DNA from: Lachnospiraceae bacterium | GTDB lineage: Bacteria; Bacillota; Clostridia; Lachnospirales; Lachnospiraceae | Reading direction: 5' to 3' | Assembly (NCBI GenBank): GCA_018384375.1 | Contig: JAHAYJ010000029.1 | Coordinates: forward strand, 1 to 64,000 | DNA: 64,000 nt | Shown: positions 23,897-34,372 of the stretch, piece by piece | How the letters are laid out: each line of letters opens with the position of its first letter | Numbering within the stretch: the stretch's first letter is position 1 | Position numbers and translations under genes: made by a program | The notes under the pieces: generated by a model | What the model was told of the DNA's origin: nothing | Seen by the model: the letters and a program-made list of their open reading frames with translations, nothing else | Database searches by the model: none

Positions 23897-26101
23897 TCAC
23901 TTCACATACCCCGACACCTTCACCTGTTCTCCTTTCACCTTGATTTCAATAGCGCCCACTTCGTCCGTGCGCAATACCTTCACACCTGCCTTTTCAAGCC
24001 GATCAAGCAGTTCCTTGTGGGGATGACCGTAAGAATTGTTAACACCGCACGAAATAACTGCATAGTGTGGGGAAAACTGCTGCAGGAAATCCTCTGATGT
24101 CGAATTGGCAGACCCATGATGCGCCACCTTCAGAAGTGTGTATTCATAATCTCCGATGCCGATGCTTTCTCCTGCTTTGCAGGTATCCAGCAGCTTTTCC
24201 TCTCCTTCTCCTTCCAAGTCTCCGGTGAGAAGTGCGTGAAAATCGCCATAGCTCATATCAAGCACGATGGAATATTCATTTGCCTCCCCTGTCTCATATC
24301 TCTTTTCCGGATGCAGACAGGTAATTATCAATTCACCGGCTTTGATTTGCTGACCGGCACTGATATACTGAACCGGAACGGCAGCAGCTGCAGCAGCTGT
24401 CTCCAGCTCATGATAAGCTTCCTGCCTGCTGTCTTCCCCTATATCCGGCAGGACCAGGCATTCCACGCGGATCCCGTTCTGCTTCCCCTGCTTAAGAAGT
24501 TCCTTCACGCCATTGCAGTGATCCTCATCGGGATGTGTTACAAAGACTGCTTTCAGGCAATTTGTTCCCTGATGCTTTAGGAACGGTATCAGACGATATT
24601 CTCCTACATCACTTACCGAAGAGCTTCCACCATCAATCAGAAACCTGCTGCCGTCCTCACTTTTCACATAAATTCCGTCTCCCTGCCCCACATCCAGGAA
24701 GGTAAGCTCAAGTTTTCCTCCCGAGCGCAGAACCAGAACAAAAACGGCTGCGGCTATAATCAGCCAGCGCATCAAAAGGGATAGCTTCTTTCGCAGTACC
24801 GCGATCAGCAATAATGCGGCCAGATATAGGACAAGCTGCCAGACCTCCGGTTTCCCCAGATTGAGAAGATGTGCCGGCAGCTCTTCACTGTAACCGCAGG
24901 CAGTCTCATAAATTCTAAGCACTCCACTGATCAAATAAACAAAAGGAATCGCAATTGGTTTACATAATATTCCAAGTAAAAGTACCATAAGACCGGCTGC
25001 CATCAGATAGCTCATAAGGGGAATAACCAAAAGATTCAGAAAAATGGAATACGGTGGAAATTGATAATAAAACCACAAATAAACCGGCAAAGTAATAACC
25101 GCTATTCCAAGTGCGGAAAGAAATATCTGTTCCACTTTTCCACACATCGGATTCGACAACGGCTTTCTGTGCTCTGTCAGGGCAGGTATGAGCAATGCAA
25201 TTCCCAGCACACACCCGAAAGAAAACACAAACCCACTTTGATAAAAATACATGGGCTGTTCCAGAAGAAGCAACACTGCTGCAACGGCAAGGGCTGTCAA
25301 AAGATCATAGGTTCGCTCTGCCACAATCGAAAGCATATGTATGGAAAACATCAGTATTGCCCTGATCGCGGATACGGAAAAGCCAGTCATAATACCGTAT
25401 AGCATCAGCACTATAGTTGCCAAAACCGCTGCTGCCTTCATGGGAATCCCGCATTTTCTAAGAAGTCTGAAAAGCCCCATGCCGAGCATGGATACATGCA
25501 GACCCGAAATTGCCAGAATATGTGCAATCCCATTTCTCTGATAAAGCGCTTTCAGTTCACTGTCCAACTCTCCTTTTTCTCCCAGAAGCATTGTCTGCAT
25601 CAAGGCACTTTCCTTTTCAGGAAGATTTTCTGCAAAAATTCCTGCAAGAAAGCGTCGGAAACGATACAGGCCCTCTTTAAAATGATCATATTCAGTTGTC
25701 TGTTCCAGAATAATTGCCTGATTCAGGCGATAAGAAATTCCAGATATCTGATAAAAAGAATAGGCATCAAACTGTCCCGGATTCGTAGCTCTTTCAAACG
25801 TTTTCAGTTTCCCTGTAAGCGTTACCCTGCTCCCCATCCCGGGTTCCTTCTGCCCGGATTTCAAATAGCATATCACTTTTTCTCCGGGTGGTTCATCACC
25901 GGACAGATCCTTCAGATACAAGACAAGAATCTGCCCATTCGGTTGTCTTACGCTTTCCTTCCTGAATACCTTTCCTGCCAATGTCACTTCACAGCCCTGA
26001 TAGGCGTCGTAATTCTTGCACACTTCAGGACTCAACAGACAGGCAATGTATAAAAGGAAGATCAGCAAAAGACACCCGAAAGCCAATGGGCGTTTTCCCA
26101 T
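23897..26101 (-). CDS. comEC: DNA internalisation / competence protein ComEC
   Basis: ComEC/Rec2 forms the membrane channel for single-stranded DNA uptake. About 734 residues: N-terminal membrane segment, an OB-like DUF4131 region (GCEVTLAGKV), the multi-span Competence domain with ILAISGLHVSMLG, and a C-terminal metallo-beta-lactamase-like domain with LDVGQGDGIYV, THPDEDHCNGV, and VAHHGSANSTSEDFL. I chose the ATG at 26101 with AAAGGG just upstream; a GTG 24 bases earlier is in frame. It is 31 bases after a GerMN lipoprotein gene, and comEA lies 3 kb upstream on the same strand. Confidence 0.93.
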   Translation of the reverse strand: MGKRPLAFGCLLLIFLLYIACLLSPEVCKNYDAYQGCEVTLAGKVFRKESVRQPNGQILVLYLKDLSGDEPPGEKVICYLKSGQKEPGMGSRVTLTGKLKTFERATNPGQFDAYSFYQISGISYRLNQAIILEQTTEYDHFKEGLYRFRRFLAGIFAENLPEKESALMQTMLLGEKGELDSELKALYQRNGIAHILAISGLHVSMLGMGLFRLLRKCGIPMKAAAVLATIVLMLYGIMTGFSVSAIRAILMFSIHMLSIVAERTYDLLTALAVAAVLLLLEQPMYFYQSGFVFSFGCVLGIALLIPALTEHRKPLSNPMCGKVEQIFLSALGIAVITLPVYLWFYYQFPPYSIFLNLLVIPLMSYLMAAGLMVLLLGILCKPIAIPFVYLISGVLRIYETACGYSEELPAHLLNLGKPEVWQLVLYLAALLLIAVLRKKLSLLMRWLIIAAAVFVLVLRSGGKLELTFLDVGQGDGIYVKSEDGSRFLIDGGSSSVSDVGEYRLIPFLKHQGTNCLKAVFVTHPDEDHCNGVKELLKQGKQNGIRVECLVLPDIGEDSRQEAYHELETAAAAAAVPVQYISAGQQIKAGELIITCLHPEKRYETGEANEYSIVLDMSYGDFHALLTGDLEGEGEEKLLDTCKAGESIGIGDYEYTLLKVAHHGSANSTSEDFLQQFSPHYAVISCGVNNSYGHPHKELLDRLEKAGVKVLRTDEVGAIEIKVKGEQVKVSGYVK

Positions 26102-26132
26102 ATTTTCCCTTTCTTTACCTTCCACACTGTGT

Positions 26133-27074
26133 TTACTGTTCCACTAACTCCAGATTTCGTTCAAATACCGTTGAAAGATTGACATTTTCTTTATAGCTTA
26201 TATTTGTGTCACCATTGATTGAGATCTGGACCTTATTTACATTTGACAATTCTGCCAGAGAATTCGTCAAAGAGTAGATGGTAACCTCTGAGTTCACATT
26301 ATAAATCTGTGTCAGGAAGGAATTATCCAGGTTTACATAACATATTCCATCCTTTACATTAACACTGACGATCTTCGTGTCCGGATTTATTGTGGGATAA
26401 GCCTGATCTCCTTCCTCCGGTCCTGCAATCAGCTGCTCTACCACCAGTCTTTCCACGGAGATATTGCTGCTGTACACCACCGTTCTTGTAACCTTTTTCA
26501 GTCCGTCTCCTGTTTCATTTGCCAGGTAAAGCGTCAGCTTTGCCTTTTCGTAAGTGTTGATCTCATTTCCGGCATTGTCAATGAACATATCCGCATTCAT
26601 AACTCCTATAACGCTGCCGGAAGCATCCTTCAAAGGCTCTGTCCTGACCTGAAAGGAAACATACCGAATTCCGTCAATCTGTGTCAGAGTTCTTACAATT
26701 GCCGCGCGTACCAGGACTTCAGTCGTAACAGACTGTGTCAGATATCCCTCGTCAAAATTCAGCGTCAGCTGATCCTCCGTAATACTATAATCAAGAAGAT
26801 GAAAGCTGCCGGAAAGAGGGACCTTATATTCAAGCTTCTCCGGCACTGTACCAAGCTGAGTGATCAGTTCTTCAAGAAGTGCATCTGTGTCCGTCGTCTC
26901 CGTTCTGTATTCACCCGCAAAAATTGCTGTTTCTTCGTGGTTTACATAATATATTTTATACAAATCTCCCTGCTCCTGCTTTCCCTTCTGTCTGCAGGCA
27001 CACATGCTGATCACACTTAATGTCAATAGCAGGAAAAGTAAAAGGCTTCGCTTTCCCTTCATACGAATGGTCAT
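26133..27074 (-). CDS. GerMN-domain lipoprotein
   Basis: A 313-residue secreted protein. A signal peptide with a hydrophobic core (LLLFLLLTLSVISM) ends at CACRQ, a probable though non-canonical lipobox. Two GerMN (PF10646) domains follow: residues ~40-155 (TLNFDEGYL) and ~180-300 (ICYVNLDNSFL, VYSLTNSLAEL-type helix). GerMN domains are found in spore-germination GerM and in LpqB. The gene is 9 bases downstream of a histidine kinase gene in a response regulator-kinase-GerMN order like actinobacterial mtrA-mtrB-lpqB, so it may modulate the kinase outside the cell. Confidence 0.85.
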   Translation of the reverse strand: MTIRMKGKRSLLLFLLLTLSVISMCACRQKGKQEQGDLYKIYYVNHEETAIFAGEYRTETTDTDALLEELITQLGTVPEKLEYKVPLSGSFHLLDYSITEDQLTLNFDEGYLTQSVTTEVLVRAAIVRTLTQIDGIRYVSFQVRTEPLKDASGSVIGVMNADMFIDNAGNEINTYEKAKLTLYLANETGDGLKKVTRTVVYSSNISVERLVVEQLIAGPEEGDQAYPTINPDTKIVSVNVKDGICYVNLDNSFLTQIYNVNSEVTIYSLTNSLAELSNVNKVQISINGDTNISYKENVNLSTVFERNLELVEQ

Positions 27075-27083
27075 ACTCCTTTC

Positions 27084-28565
27084 CTATGCCAGTACCCTGG
27101 TAAGCGGTATTTTTACAAGAAATGTTGTTCCTTCCCCTTCGGTACTTTCCACCTTTATGGACCCACGGTGAAGCAGTACCGCGCTTTTGGTAATTGCAAG
27201 CCCCAGGCCGGTTCCTCCGATTTCCCTGGAATGAGATTTATCTACTCTATAAAATCTCTCATAGATCTGTCCGATACTTTCCTCCGGAATGCCAATTCCC
27301 GTATCGGATACCTGAATGGTAAAAAACTGGTGGTCCGCATCCACAATCACCTCTACCCTGCCCTGCTCCTTGTTATACTTGATCGCATTCTCAACAAGGT
27401 TTGTAAGGATCAGGGAAACCTTCACTTCATCCACCTCAGCGATAACTTCACGTTTGCTGATCAGCGTTACCTCAACATTGTTCTTTCTGGCTATCGGGCG
27501 CAGTCTCTTCAATATGATCTCAGTCAGTTCGTTGATATTTACCACGCTGATATTCAGCTGTGCTGCTGACTTGTCCATTTTTACCAGTGCCAGAAGATCA
27601 TTGATGATTTTATCCTCACGTTCAACCTCCTGTGCAATATCAACCATGAATTCATGATAAAGTTCGGGTGGCACATCCTGCTGGGCAAGAAGCGAATCTG
27701 CCAACACCTTTACGGATGTGATAGGCGTCTTCAGCTCGTGAGACACATTTGCCACAAACTCCTTACGGGAATCATCCAGCATTTTCATTCTTTCCAACAG
27801 ACTATTAAAGGCGTTTGCAATCTGCTCTGTTTCCAGATAATCAGATACGGTAATGGGATCATTGGTATATCCCTCCTTCACCTCGCTGATAGCACCGGAT
27901 ACCCGGTCAAAAGGCCATGTGATCAGCTGAGCAAGCAAAAGGGCAATCGCAAAGATACAAAAGATCATGATGCTTTCAATGATCAGTGCCTTGCGATTCA
28001 GAATTTCCATGGTTGTGACAATTGTATCCGTTGATACGCTGATCAGCATGACACCCCTCACAACTTCCGTTCCACCGGGTGTTTCCGCTGTCGCCATTTT
28101 ATCGGAAACCGTCTCTATGATGGGAATGGTAATCTCGATAAAGCCGTTTACCGCATCGTGACTTGCTGTGTTTGTCCCCTTCATGCATTTGATCACTTCT
28201 TCAGAAATGATGGTTTTTCCTTCACTGATCCCGTAAGTATCCTTTACTACCTTCAGGTTGCCGTTGATAATGAGTACCCTTCCGTTGTACAGACTGGAAA
28301 GCTGTTCCAGCTCTGCATTGATCACCTCAGAAGACGGGTCCTGCAAATAGTTATATGTAATCAGATGATTTGCAATAATTTTCAGCTGAGTCTGTACGTC
28401 TGAAATGCGCACCGCGATTGCCCGGTCCTCATAGTTTTCCATGATTCCCGCACGCATAATGAAGCTTGGGATGATTCCCATCAAAAAGAAAATAACAAAC
28501 AGGCGGACCTTCAGGCTCCGCCATATCTTGAATCTATTCAGAATTGTTTTTATTCTTTCAGCCAT
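27084..28565 (-). CDS. Membrane sensor histidine kinase (HAMP, HisKA, HATPase)
   Basis: A kinase of about 493 residues. The first membrane helix is near 17-37, followed by an extracytoplasmic domain to ~190, a second helix (SIMIFCIFAIALLLAQ, ~198-216), HAMP, a phospho-acceptor FVANVSHELKTPITS (~267), and ATP-binding NLVENAIKYN, DTGIGIPEES and GGTGLGLAITKS boxes. The layout resembles WalK/MtrB-type cell-envelope kinases without a PAS domain. I chose the ATG at 28565; a GTG 9 bases earlier is possible. It sits between its response regulator and the GerMN lipoprotein. Confidence 0.92.
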   Translation of the reverse strand: MAERIKTILNRFKIWRSLKVRLFVIFFLMGIIPSFIMRAGIMENYEDRAIAVRISDVQTQLKIIANHLITYNYLQDPSSEVINAELEQLSSLYNGRVLIINGNLKVVKDTYGISEGKTIISEEVIKCMKGTNTASHDAVNGFIEITIPIIETVSDKMATAETPGGTEVVRGVMLISVSTDTIVTTMEILNRKALIIESIMIFCIFAIALLLAQLITWPFDRVSGAISEVKEGYTNDPITVSDYLETEQIANAFNSLLERMKMLDDSRKEFVANVSHELKTPITSVKVLADSLLAQQDVPPELYHEFMVDIAQEVEREDKIINDLLALVKMDKSAAQLNISVVNINELTEIILKRLRPIARKNNVEVTLISKREVIAEVDEVKVSLILTNLVENAIKYNKEQGRVEVIVDADHQFFTIQVSDTGIGIPEESIGQIYERFYRVDKSHSREIGGTGLGLAITKSAVLLHRGSIKVESTEGEGTTFLVKIPLTRVLA

Positions 28566-28605
28566 AAGCTGCACTGCCTCTCAAACCGGAATCCGATTTA
28601 CTATA

Positions 28606-29286
28606 TTATGCAAAATAATAGCCTACGCCCCACTTGGTATGAACATATTTAGGTTCCGAAGGATTTTTTTCTATCTTTTCCCGCAGCCTTCTGACATGTA
28701 CATCCACTGTCCGCACATCTCCCGGATAGTCATTTCCCCATACCAGCTTTAGCAGATTCTCACGGCTGTACACCTTGTTTGCATTCACCACCAGAAGCTC
28801 AAGCAGTTCAAACTCTTTGGCTGTCAGATTGATTTCCCTGCCTGCAATATAAACTCTTCTTCCTTCACAGTCAAGCTTCAAGTCTCCATTCTCGATCACC
28901 CTGGCTGCCTCTCTGGGCTTCGGAGATGTCCGCCGGATAATTGCCTTGATCCTTGCCTTTACCTCCAGAATATTAAAGGGCTTGGTAATATAGTCATCCG
29001 CACCATACTCCAGACCGAGGATCTTGTCCATATCCTCGCCTTTCGCAGTTAACATAACAATGGGGACACTGGAAAATTCCCGTACCTGTTGACATACCTC
29101 AAAGCCTGTAAGCTTAGGGAGCATCACATCCAAAAGGATAATATCATACTCCTTATTTTTTATCATAGTAAGCGCTTCTTCCCCGTCATAGGCACAATCC
29201 ACTTCCATTCCATCCTGTTCCAGGCTGAACCGGATTCCCTTTACGATCAGCTTTTCATCGTCAACTACCAGCACTTTCTTTGCCAT
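28606..29286 (-). CDS. OmpR-family response regulator
   Basis: A 226-residue regulator. The receiver domain (1-115) has KVLVVDDEKL, phospho-acceptor Asp in DIILLDVMLP near 53 and Lys in YITKPFN near 101. The winged-helix DNA-binding domain (~130-226) has INLTAKEFELLELL, YSRENLLKLVWG and VRRLREKIE. It closely resembles WalR/MtrA-type regulators of cell-wall metabolism. The next gene is its likely kinase. Confidence 0.93.
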   Translation of the reverse strand: MAKKVLVVDDEKLIVKGIRFSLEQDGMEVDCAYDGEEALTMIKNKEYDIILLDVMLPKLTGFEVCQQVREFSSVPIVMLTAKGEDMDKILGLEYGADDYITKPFNILEVKARIKAIIRRTSPKPREAARVIENGDLKLDCEGRRVYIAGREINLTAKEFELLELLVVNANKVYSRENLLKLVWGNDYPGDVRTVDVHVRRLREKIEKNPSEPKYVHTKWGVGYYFA

Positions 29287-29317
29287 TTTATTACTCTCCC
29301 ACTTGTCCTACACACAA

Positions 29318-30019
29318 TTATACGGTAATGCTGTCTCTGATTTTTTGAAACAGCCCCTCTTTTATCCCCTCAACATTCATAATATCTTCTATTCTTTGAT
29401 ATGCCCCGTTTGCTTCCCGGTATGCAACAATACTTTTAGCCTTACTGGTGCCGACTCCGGGCAGCATACAAAGAAGTGCCTCACCCGCCGTATTAATATT
29501 GATCAGTCCGCCTCCGCTGTTTTCCTCCGGTGCACCGTCCGGTGAAGTCCCGGCATCACCCTCTGAAATGCCCGTACTGTCTGAAATTTCCGTCCATGCC
29601 ACTTCTCTTGTTTCTTCCACTGTGGGGACATATATTTTCATTCCGTCAGTGACCGGACCAGCCTGATTCAGATAGTCCTCACGCGCATCCTCCCGAAATC
29701 CTCCCGCAGCCTCTACCACCTGATAAATTCTGCTTCCGTTGTCTAACGTATAAACTCCGGGACAATTCACTGCCCCACAGATATGTACCACGCAGAAGAC
29801 TGTCGCTTCTACCGGCATAGTAGCCGGCGATGGGGACAGTTCCGGCTCCTCCTCAGCCTTTTGGGAAGCCTGTGTCTCATCTTCTTTCTCCGGATCCGTC
29901 TCTCCTACAGCAGATGTAAGCATCAGGGTTTCCGTTTGTTTTTCATTTCTTTTACATCCCAGCAGAATGCAGAATAAAACAACGAAAATCCCCGCAGCAA
30001 TCTTCCATTTTTCCTTCAT
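29318..30019 (-). CDS. comEA: ComEA-type DNA-binding protein
   Basis: Membrane-anchored receptor for double-stranded DNA during transformation. A hydrophobic anchor (residues ~5-22, ending GCK) is followed by an acidic Pro/Glu-rich linker, an SLBB domain (~75-150; VVHICGAVNCPGVYTLD) and a second linker, then a C-terminal helix-hairpin-helix pair, ININTAGEALLCMLPGVG. The start is the ATG at 30019, with AGGAAGGAG upstream. It precedes the two-component genes; comEC is 3 kb downstream, so the uptake genes bracket an envelope-stress-type regulator. Confidence 0.9.
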   Translation of the reverse strand: MKEKWKIAAGIFVVLFCILLGCKRNEKQTETLMLTSAVGETDPEKEDETQASQKAEEEPELSPSPATMPVEATVFCVVHICGAVNCPGVYTLDNGSRIYQVVEAAGGFREDAREDYLNQAGPVTDGMKIYVPTVEETREVAWTEISDSTGISEGDAGTSPDGAPEENSGGGLININTAGEALLCMLPGVGTSKAKSIVAYREANGAYQRIEDIMNVEGIKEGLFQKIRDSITV

Positions 30020-30123
30020 CGTTACTCCTTCCTGCAAAGCAGAAAGCCCCTTATAACGATACTATCTTATTGTAAAATAAATTGCAGGGATTGACAAGCC
30101 CTTGGGAAATTTTGTTGCAGCAC

Positions 30124-30555
30124 TTATTTCCATTTAAATATAACGATTCCCGCAATTGCAATGACCATTCCAATCAGCTTACGCCATTCAAGAGGCTGTT
30201 TTTCCACACCGAACCAGCCGAGCAGTTCGATCACATATGCCACAATGAGTTGCGCGATCACGATCAGCATGACTGCTCTGGCAGGGCCAAGCATTTCCAT
30301 GCTTTTAATTACTGTATACGTAATAAATGCGCCGATTGCGCCTCCAAGCAGCATATATTTGGGCTCCACCTTAAATAGCGCTCCAAAGGACGAACGATCA
30401 GCACACAGCCATGCACCAAGACAGACCAGAAGAGCCGTCAGTTGCACAAAAACATTTGCCACCCAGATACTGGAATCCTTGGTTACCTGTGTGTTGAACA
30501 CTCCCTGAATACTCATCAGTGCCCCTGAAATAAGCGCAATAAAAAATCCAATCAT
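30124..30555 (-). CDS. DMT-superfamily small membrane transporter (DUF606/YdcZ type)
   Basis: From the ATG at 30555 (AAGGAGG upstream) the product is 143 residues with about five hydrophobic helices: GFFIALISGALMSIQGVF, WVANVFVQLTALLVCLGAW, LLGGAIGAFITY, AVMLIVIAQLIVAYV and KLIGMVIAIAGIVIF. It matches DUF606, a half-size relative of EamA drug/metabolite exporters that acts as a dimer. The substrate is unknown. Confidence 0.85.
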   Translation of the reverse strand: MIGFFIALISGALMSIQGVFNTQVTKDSSIWVANVFVQLTALLVCLGAWLCADRSSFGALFKVEPKYMLLGGAIGAFITYTVIKSMEMLGPARAVMLIVIAQLIVAYVIELLGWFGVEKQPLEWRKLIGMVIAIAGIVIFKWK

Positions 30556-30652
30556 ATGGGCCTCCTTCACATTTCTTACTACTTCATCATACCCACATGA
30601 TTGGAAATTTATTCGCATCCTGCTCTATTCAGGAACAATTCTTTTTTGGTAT

Positions 30653-32179
30653 TTACTCACCTTCTGAGCCCTCTAATGTGTTCTCTTCGAAGTATTCCTC
30701 ATCGACATACTCTTCCTCCTGCTCCTGTTCCTCGTATGTCACCTCAAGATATTCCTCTTCGTATGCTTCTCCCGTAATCTGGCTCTTAATCTGCTCCGAC
30801 AATTCCTTTAACTCCCTGTTGGCATCTGCCCCGTTCCAGATTTCAGAGAAGGAAACCTCAAGTTGAACCCAGAAATTGCTTGTTTCAAGCATTTTCGGCA
30901 TAGAAATTGATTTCTCATACTCCTTTGCAAACTGTTCCAGCGCTTCGTAGCCGTAATCCACATCCTTTGCTGCGGACACCTTTCCCGTGCGGGCATATAA
31001 AATATCCGTATACTCATTGGTCAGAAAATAGGCGAAATCATTTGCAACCTCTTTCTTTTCAGAATACCCATTGACCACCACGCAGTTGGTTACGGAAAGA
31101 GAACGGGTCTTCATCTTATCATTGATATCCGGTGTGACGGCAATTCCATACTCATATTCAAACAATCCGTCTGCCATTGCATGCTCCAGGGCAAACACAG
31201 CATCCGTTGTCGCCACCGTAAATACCATTTTCCCTGCCATAAACTCATCCAGAATTCCTTCATAGCTGATCTGACTGGTATCTATGGAAAAGAACTGATT
31301 CAGCTCCTGATATGCCTCCATACTCTTAATTGCATTTTCATTGTAAATATCAATCTGTGAAGTATCCCAGCCGGCTTCGCCACCCATCCGGATTGCATCC
31401 CCCACAAAGAAGTAATTATAGAAAATATCGGTTACATCCCACTTAAATACACCTTCCACCTGCTGCGGTGCATCATAGCTGTCGGCAAACGTTCTGATAT
31501 CCTCAATCGTATCCGGAAGGAGCTCCTGCATCTTAGCTGAAATCTGCTCCTCCGTAAACTGTTCCTCCTTGTCTGCACTGCCTTCTGTGCCCTCCAGGGC
31601 CTCAATCTTATCTTCCTCCAGAAGACCGGCGTCCTCCTTCGCCTGCACTGCCTCTGCCTCCAGACGGCTTTTCGCCAGATCCCTTATATAGGTCTTATTG
31701 TAGAGCAACGCACTTGTCTCAAAATAAAAAGGATAACCGATCAGCTTGTCCTTGTAGGCAGCTGCCTGTAGACCGGTGCCGATGTATTCATCCTCCATCA
31801 CAATTCTGTCAGGGGGCGTCACCTCATTTGCAAGTCCTGCCAGATAAGCTTTTTCAAGAGAATCATGTCCAAGAATATAGAGATCCGGTGCATCGGCTTC
31901 CAGGGAATTCTGATTGATCTTTTCCAGATATTCCAGTCCGGATTCCAACACCGGAACCACCCTCACATCATGGTTTTCATTGTAGGTTACTGCAGCACTG
32001 CTCAAATATGAAGTAAGCGCTTCATCCGTATACCACAGATAAAGCGTTTCCTTCTCTTTTGTAAACACAGTATTTTCCTGTTTTTCCGTAACCTGGCGTC
32101 CAGATTTGGCTGTTCCAAAGGTAAGTGCTGCGGCTATGGCAATGATTCCCACTGCCGTCAGTCGTTTTTTCAGACTCAT
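30653..32179 (-). CDS. Extracellular solute-binding protein, orphan
   Basis: A 508-residue protein with an N-terminal membrane/signal segment (AVGIIAIAAALTFGTA) and an ABC sugar-binding (MalE-type) fold: LYLWYTDEALTSYLSSAAVTY-type opening (cited in part), DLYILGHDSLEKAY, YPFYFETSALLYNK and FMAGKMVFTVATTDAVF. No lipobox cysteine is visible, and the C-terminal ~35 residues are extremely acidic (runs of Glu with Tyr). No permease or ATPase is nearby. It starts 15 bases after argD with its own GGAG site, so it may be the last gene of the arg operon; a link to arginine is unproven. Confidence 0.75.
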   Translation of the reverse strand: MSLKKRLTAVGIIAIAAALTFGTAKSGRQVTEKQENTVFTKEKETLYLWYTDEALTSYLSSAAVTYNENHDVRVVPVLESGLEYLEKINQNSLEADAPDLYILGHDSLEKAYLAGLANEVTPPDRIVMEDEYIGTGLQAAAYKDKLIGYPFYFETSALLYNKTYIRDLAKSRLEAEAVQAKEDAGLLEEDKIEALEGTEGSADKEEQFTEEQISAKMQELLPDTIEDIRTFADSYDAPQQVEGVFKWDVTDIFYNYFFVGDAIRMGGEAGWDTSQIDIYNENAIKSMEAYQELNQFFSIDTSQISYEGILDEFMAGKMVFTVATTDAVFALEHAMADGLFEYEYGIAVTPDINDKMKTRSLSVTNCVVVNGYSEKKEVANDFAYFLTNEYTDILYARTGKVSAAKDVDYGYEALEQFAKEYEKSISMPKMLETSNFWVQLEVSFSEIWNGADANRELKELSEQIKSQITGEAYEEEYLEVTYEEQEQEEEYVDEEYFEENTLEGSEGE

Positions 32180-32194
32180 TCATTTACTCCGTTT

Positions 32195-33388
32195 CTATTC
32201 ATCCAGACAGGTCTTTAAAATTGAAAGCATCTCATCCACATGCTTTTTCTCAATAATAAGAGGCGGCACAAACCGAATGATATTTGTACCTGCATTAATC
32301 AGGATCAGTCCTTTGTCAAGCGCCTTGGTAATGATCTCACCTACCGGCTTCTTAAACACCAGCCCCTGCATCAGCCCCAGACCGCGTCTTTCTTCAATAC
32401 AATCATATTCCGTTACAAGCTCATCCAATTTTTCCTTCAGATAAGCCCCTACTTCATTTACATTATCTATTATATGGTTCTCCTCAAATAAATCAAGCAC
32501 AATATTTATGGCAGCTCCGGCAAGAGGATTTCCTCCGTAGGTGGTTCCGTGGTCCCCACTGGTAAGAGAATTCTGTCCTACCTTCTCTGTCATCAAAAAG
32601 GCACCTACCGGCACACCACAGCCAAGAGCCTTGGCTGTGGTCATGATATCCGGCTTGATACCATATTTCTGCCAGGCAAACATAGAACCGGTACGCCCCA
32701 TACCACACTGGATCTCATCCAGGATCAGCAGAATATCCCTTTCCTCACAGAGGGCCTTCACCTGCTTTAAAAAGCTCTCCTGCGCTGGATAGATACCACC
32801 CTCTCCCTGCACCGTCTCAAACAAAATGGCACAGGTTTTATCTGTCACGTTTGCAAGCACACTTTCAAAATCATTCATCCTTGCAAAACGGATATTTCCG
32901 ATCATCGGCTGAAAGGCTTCCCTGTATTTGGGATTTCCGGTCACGGATAACGCTCCCATGGTCCTTCCGTGAAAGGAATGCTCCATGGCAATGATCTCAT
33001 GATCAGTGCTTCCGTCCTTCAGATACGCATATTTTCTTGCCGCCTTAATGGCACCCTCCACGGCCTCTGCGCCACTGTTGGTAAAGAACACTCTGTCCAT
33101 TCCGGAAGCCTTTTTTATCTTTTTTGCTGCCTCAATTGCAGGAACATTGTAATAATAATTTGAGGTATGGATCAGTTTATCAATCTGCGCTTTCAAAGCA
33201 TTGTTATATTTCTGATTATTGTATCCCAATGCAAAAACTGCAATTCCTGCGCAAAAGTCAAGGTATTTTTTCCCTTCCACGTCATAAAGATAAACACCAT
33301 CCCCCTTATCAAGAACCACCTGATACCGATTGTAGGTGTGAAGCAGTGCCTTTTCTGCCTCCTCAATATATTCCTTCATTGTTTCCAT
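32195..33388 (-). CDS. argD: Acetylornithine aminotransferase
   Basis: A PLP-dependent class III aminotransferase converting N-acetylglutamate semialdehyde to N2-acetylornithine. The 397 residues include [55 protein letters not shown] and the PLP lysine in [15 protein letters not shown]. It is downstream of argB in the minus-strand arg operon. The ATG at 33388 has a distant GGAGG; an ATG 9 bases later is also possible. Confidence 0.95.
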   Translation of the reverse strand: METMKEYIEEAEKALLHTYNRYQVVLDKGDGVYLYDVEGKKYLDFCAGIAVFALGYNNQKYNNALKAQIDKLIHTSNYYYNVPAIEAAKKIKKASGMDRVFFTNSGAEAVEGAIKAARKYAYLKDGSTDHEIIAMEHSFHGRTMGALSVTGNPKYREAFQPMIGNIRFARMNDFESVLANVTDKTCAILFETVQGEGGIYPAQESFLKQVKALCEERDILLILDEIQCGMGRTGSMFAWQKYGIKPDIMTTAKALGCGVPVGAFLMTEKVGQNSLTSGDHGTTYGGNPLAGAAINIVLDLFEENHIIDNVNEVGAYLKEKLDELVTEYDCIEERRGLGLMQGLVFKKPVGEIITKALDKGLILINAGTNIIRFVPPLIIEKKHVDEMLSILKTCLDE

Positions 33389-33434
33389 CTCTTTTTGTTT
33401 TCCTCCATTTAAAAATCATCCTCGCGGGAAGCTT

Positions 33435-34331
33435 TTACTGCTCCATGGTATTCTTATCCTCATCCCTGATAATTGCAGTTCCCACACCGGAATTGGTAAA
33501 GATTTCAAGCAACAAACAGTGAGGAATCCGGCCATCCAGAATATGGACTCTGTTAACACCATTTTCAATGGCCGAGGTACAATTATTCAGTTTTGGAAGC
33601 ATTCCACCGCCAATAAAGCCATCCTCGATCAGTTTATTTGCCTCCGACGCCGTAATTCTTGAAATGAAAGAATCTTTGTCATTGATATCCTTATACAGCC
33701 CTTCAATATCCGTGAGAAATACCAGTTTATCGGCACCTACAGCCTTGGCAATGGCACAGGCTGCATCATCTGCATTGATATTGTAGGTCTGAAAGTTTTC
33801 ATCCATCCCGATCGGTGCAACAATCGGCAGATAGTCATTTTCCAACAGATCGTAAAGGATCTTGGCATTGACAGTCTTCACATCACCTACAAAGCCAATA
33901 TCCTGTCCGCCGGAATACTTTTTCTCCACGTTTAAAAGCTTTCCATCCTTTCCGCTGACACCGACAGCCTTTACTCCCAGCTCTTCCACCATAGTCACGA
34001 GACTTTTGTTCACCTTGTTCAGCACCATCTCAGCAATTTCCATGGTCTCCTCATCCGTCACACGAAGCCCGTTTATGAACTGCGCTTCCTTGCCAACCTT
34101 CCCAACCCAACGGCTGATTTCCTTTCCGCCGCCGTGAACAATGATAGGCTTAAAGCCTACCAGCTTCAGCAAAGTAACATCCTTAATGACATTTTTTTGA
34201 AGTTCCTCATTACTCATAGCCGAGCCGCCGTATTTTACCACAATGATCTTCCGGTTAAACTTCTGTATGTAAGGAAGGGCTTCAATCAGCACCTCCGCCT
34301 TCTTTAAAACATCCTGCATATCCTTATCCAT
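33435..34331 (-). CDS. argB: Acetylglutamate kinase
   Basis: Phosphorylates N-acetylglutamate, usually the arginine-inhibited step. About 298 residues with [40 protein letters not shown] and GGMLPKL. An N-terminal helix before the core (residues 1-20) is of the kind seen in arginine-sensitive hexameric enzymes, so feedback inhibition is plausible. I chose the ATG at 34331, 5 bases after GGAGG; an ATG 12 bases earlier is in frame. It lies between argJ and argD. Confidence 0.96.
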   Translation of the reverse strand: MDKDMQDVLKKAEVLIEALPYIQKFNRKIIVVKYGGSAMSNEELQKNVIKDVTLLKLVGFKPIIVHGGGKEISRWVGKVGKEAQFINGLRVTDEETMEIAEMVLNKVNKSLVTMVEELGVKAVGVSGKDGKLLNVEKKYSGGQDIGFVGDVKTVNAKILYDLLENDYLPIVAPIGMDENFQTYNINADDAACAIAKAVGADKLVFLTDIEGLYKDINDKDSFISRITASEANKLIEDGFIGGGMLPKLNNCTSAIENGVNRVHILDGRIPHCLLLEIFTNSGVGTAIIRDEDKNTMEQ

Positions 34332-34372
34332 TTTTTCCTCCATTCTGAAATGCCATGATTTCTTCCGCTTTT

